From: Cyanobacteria bacterium REEB417
GTDB lineage: Bacteria > Cyanobacteriota > Cyanobacteriia > PCC-6307 > Cyanobiaceae
DNA length: 64,000 nt
Reading direction: 5' to 3'
Assembly (NCBI GenBank): GCA_018970945.1
Contig: JAGWVJ010000003.1
Span: 1 to 64,000 of the forward strand
Part shown: positions 63,675 to 64,000 of the stretch, piece by piece
Numbering within the stretch: position 1 is the first letter of the stretch
How the letters are laid out: every line of letters starts with the position of its first letter
Made by a program: the position numbers and the translations under genes
Notes under the pieces: model-generated
The model's database searches: none
What the model was told of the DNA's origin: nothing
What the model saw: the letters and a program-made list of their open reading frames with translations, nothing else

Positions 63675-64000
63675 GTGATCACCAGTTGTTTTGATCGGTC
63701 AGTCCTGGCGGTGATTCCGGCTTTGCTGGCACAGGCCGCCGAGCAGGGTGAAGCTGCACTTGACTCTGTTGTGCAGTCGCCCGAGCCTCTGCAACTGGCC
63801 AGCTTTCCGGTGCAGCTCGCTGCGATCGGTCTGGTGCTGGTGATCAGCATCGTTGTTGATCGCTTCGCCCTGCGCATCGGCGTGCCTGGGGCGTTGGCGC
63901 TGTTCGGGGCCGGGGTGGCGATCCAGCCGATGTCGGAGGCGACGTTTGATCACAAGGACTTTGAAAGCCTGCATGTGATTGCGCTGTGTCTGTTGCTCTT
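63675..64000 (+). CDS. Cation/proton antiporter, N-terminal part (cut by window edge)
   Basis: From GTG 63675 the frame stays open to the window end (about 108 codons). It gives a polar start (ITSCFDRSVLAVIPALLAQA in sequence), an acidic stretch, then hydrophobic VQLAAIGLVLVISIVVDRFALRIG-type VLVISIVVDRFALRIGVPGA and GVAIQP before a final helix (HVIALCLLL). This is the start of a CPA1-like sodium/proton antiporter. The rest lies outside the window. It is the second such gene here, after 25234-26481. Confidence 0.6.
   Translation, partial: MITSCFDRSVLAVIPALLAQAAEQGEAALDSVVQSPEPLQLASFPVQLAAIGLVLVISIVVDRFALRIGVPGALALFGAGVAIQPMSEATFDHKDFESLHVIALCLLL

Overview
The window comes from a high-GC picocyanobacterium of the Synechococcus/Cyanobium type. 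The evidence is the oxygenic-photosynthesis genes (the start of psbD at the left edge, ycf4, petM and ycf39), the NADPH-dependent thioredoxin reductase/thioredoxin fusion, the split pntA1-pntA2-pntB transhydrogenase, and many small proteins of the kind usual in picocyanobacteria. Genes are dense, start/stop overlaps are common, and several convergent pairs overlap at their 3' ends. I see no rRNA operon, insertion sequence, prophage or CRISPR array. Two tRNA genes are present (Asp-GTC and Trp-CCA).

Layout. 1-8.9 kb: photosystem assembly and b6f genes with housekeeping enzymes (ilvH, a Trm1-type tRNA methyltransferase, a pseudouridine synthase, infA, NTRC). 9-20 kb: a helicase, the pnt operon, a YheT-type hydrolase, a thioredoxin-like ferredoxin with dxr, an NSS-family transporter and cysS. 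20-30.4 kb: polA, a VapBC toxin-antitoxin pair, a DUF1643 gene, a CPA1 antiporter, gltX, tRNA-Asp, tRNA-Trp, rplS and map. 30.4-38.6 kb: an SDR, a DRTGG/P-loop protein, a SLOG-fold protein, yajQ, a very large 5-oxoprolinase and an HdeD-like protein.

38.7-50.4 kb is the most unusual part. It looks like one co-directional operon: two DUF2231 membrane proteins, a haem-copper oxidase (subunits II, I, III), a GMC flavoprotein, a GH63-like glycosidase, a second GMC flavoprotein and a large protein I do not recognise. Subunit II has lost all the CuA ligands, and subunit I carries YSHPAVY in place of the GHPEVY form. The enzyme should therefore be a CuA-less, probably quinol-oxidising, A2-type oxidase (the cyanobacterial ARTO type). 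The two GMC proteins differ: the second keeps the catalytic His/Asn pair, while the first has lost both. I infer a sugar- or glycoside-oxidising respiratory module in which the glycosidase releases a substrate, a flavoenzyme oxidises it, and electrons reach the oxidase through quinone. This is a hypothesis from gene order and residues.

50.4-57.5 kb holds a minus-strand set of hydrolases and membrane proteins (including DUF6629, DoxX and ClC) and, divergently, a glgX-type debranching enzyme. 57.5-62.1 kb is a compact seven-gene minus-strand operon: RidA, cupin, SMP-30 lactonase, a Nif11-like small protein, GlcG/HbpS, a double-VOC protein and a Cax exchanger. Its divergent neighbour is a glucose-dehydrogenase-like SDR, and the 183-bp region between them is rich in palindromes and repeats. 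The window ends inside a second cation/proton antiporter gene.
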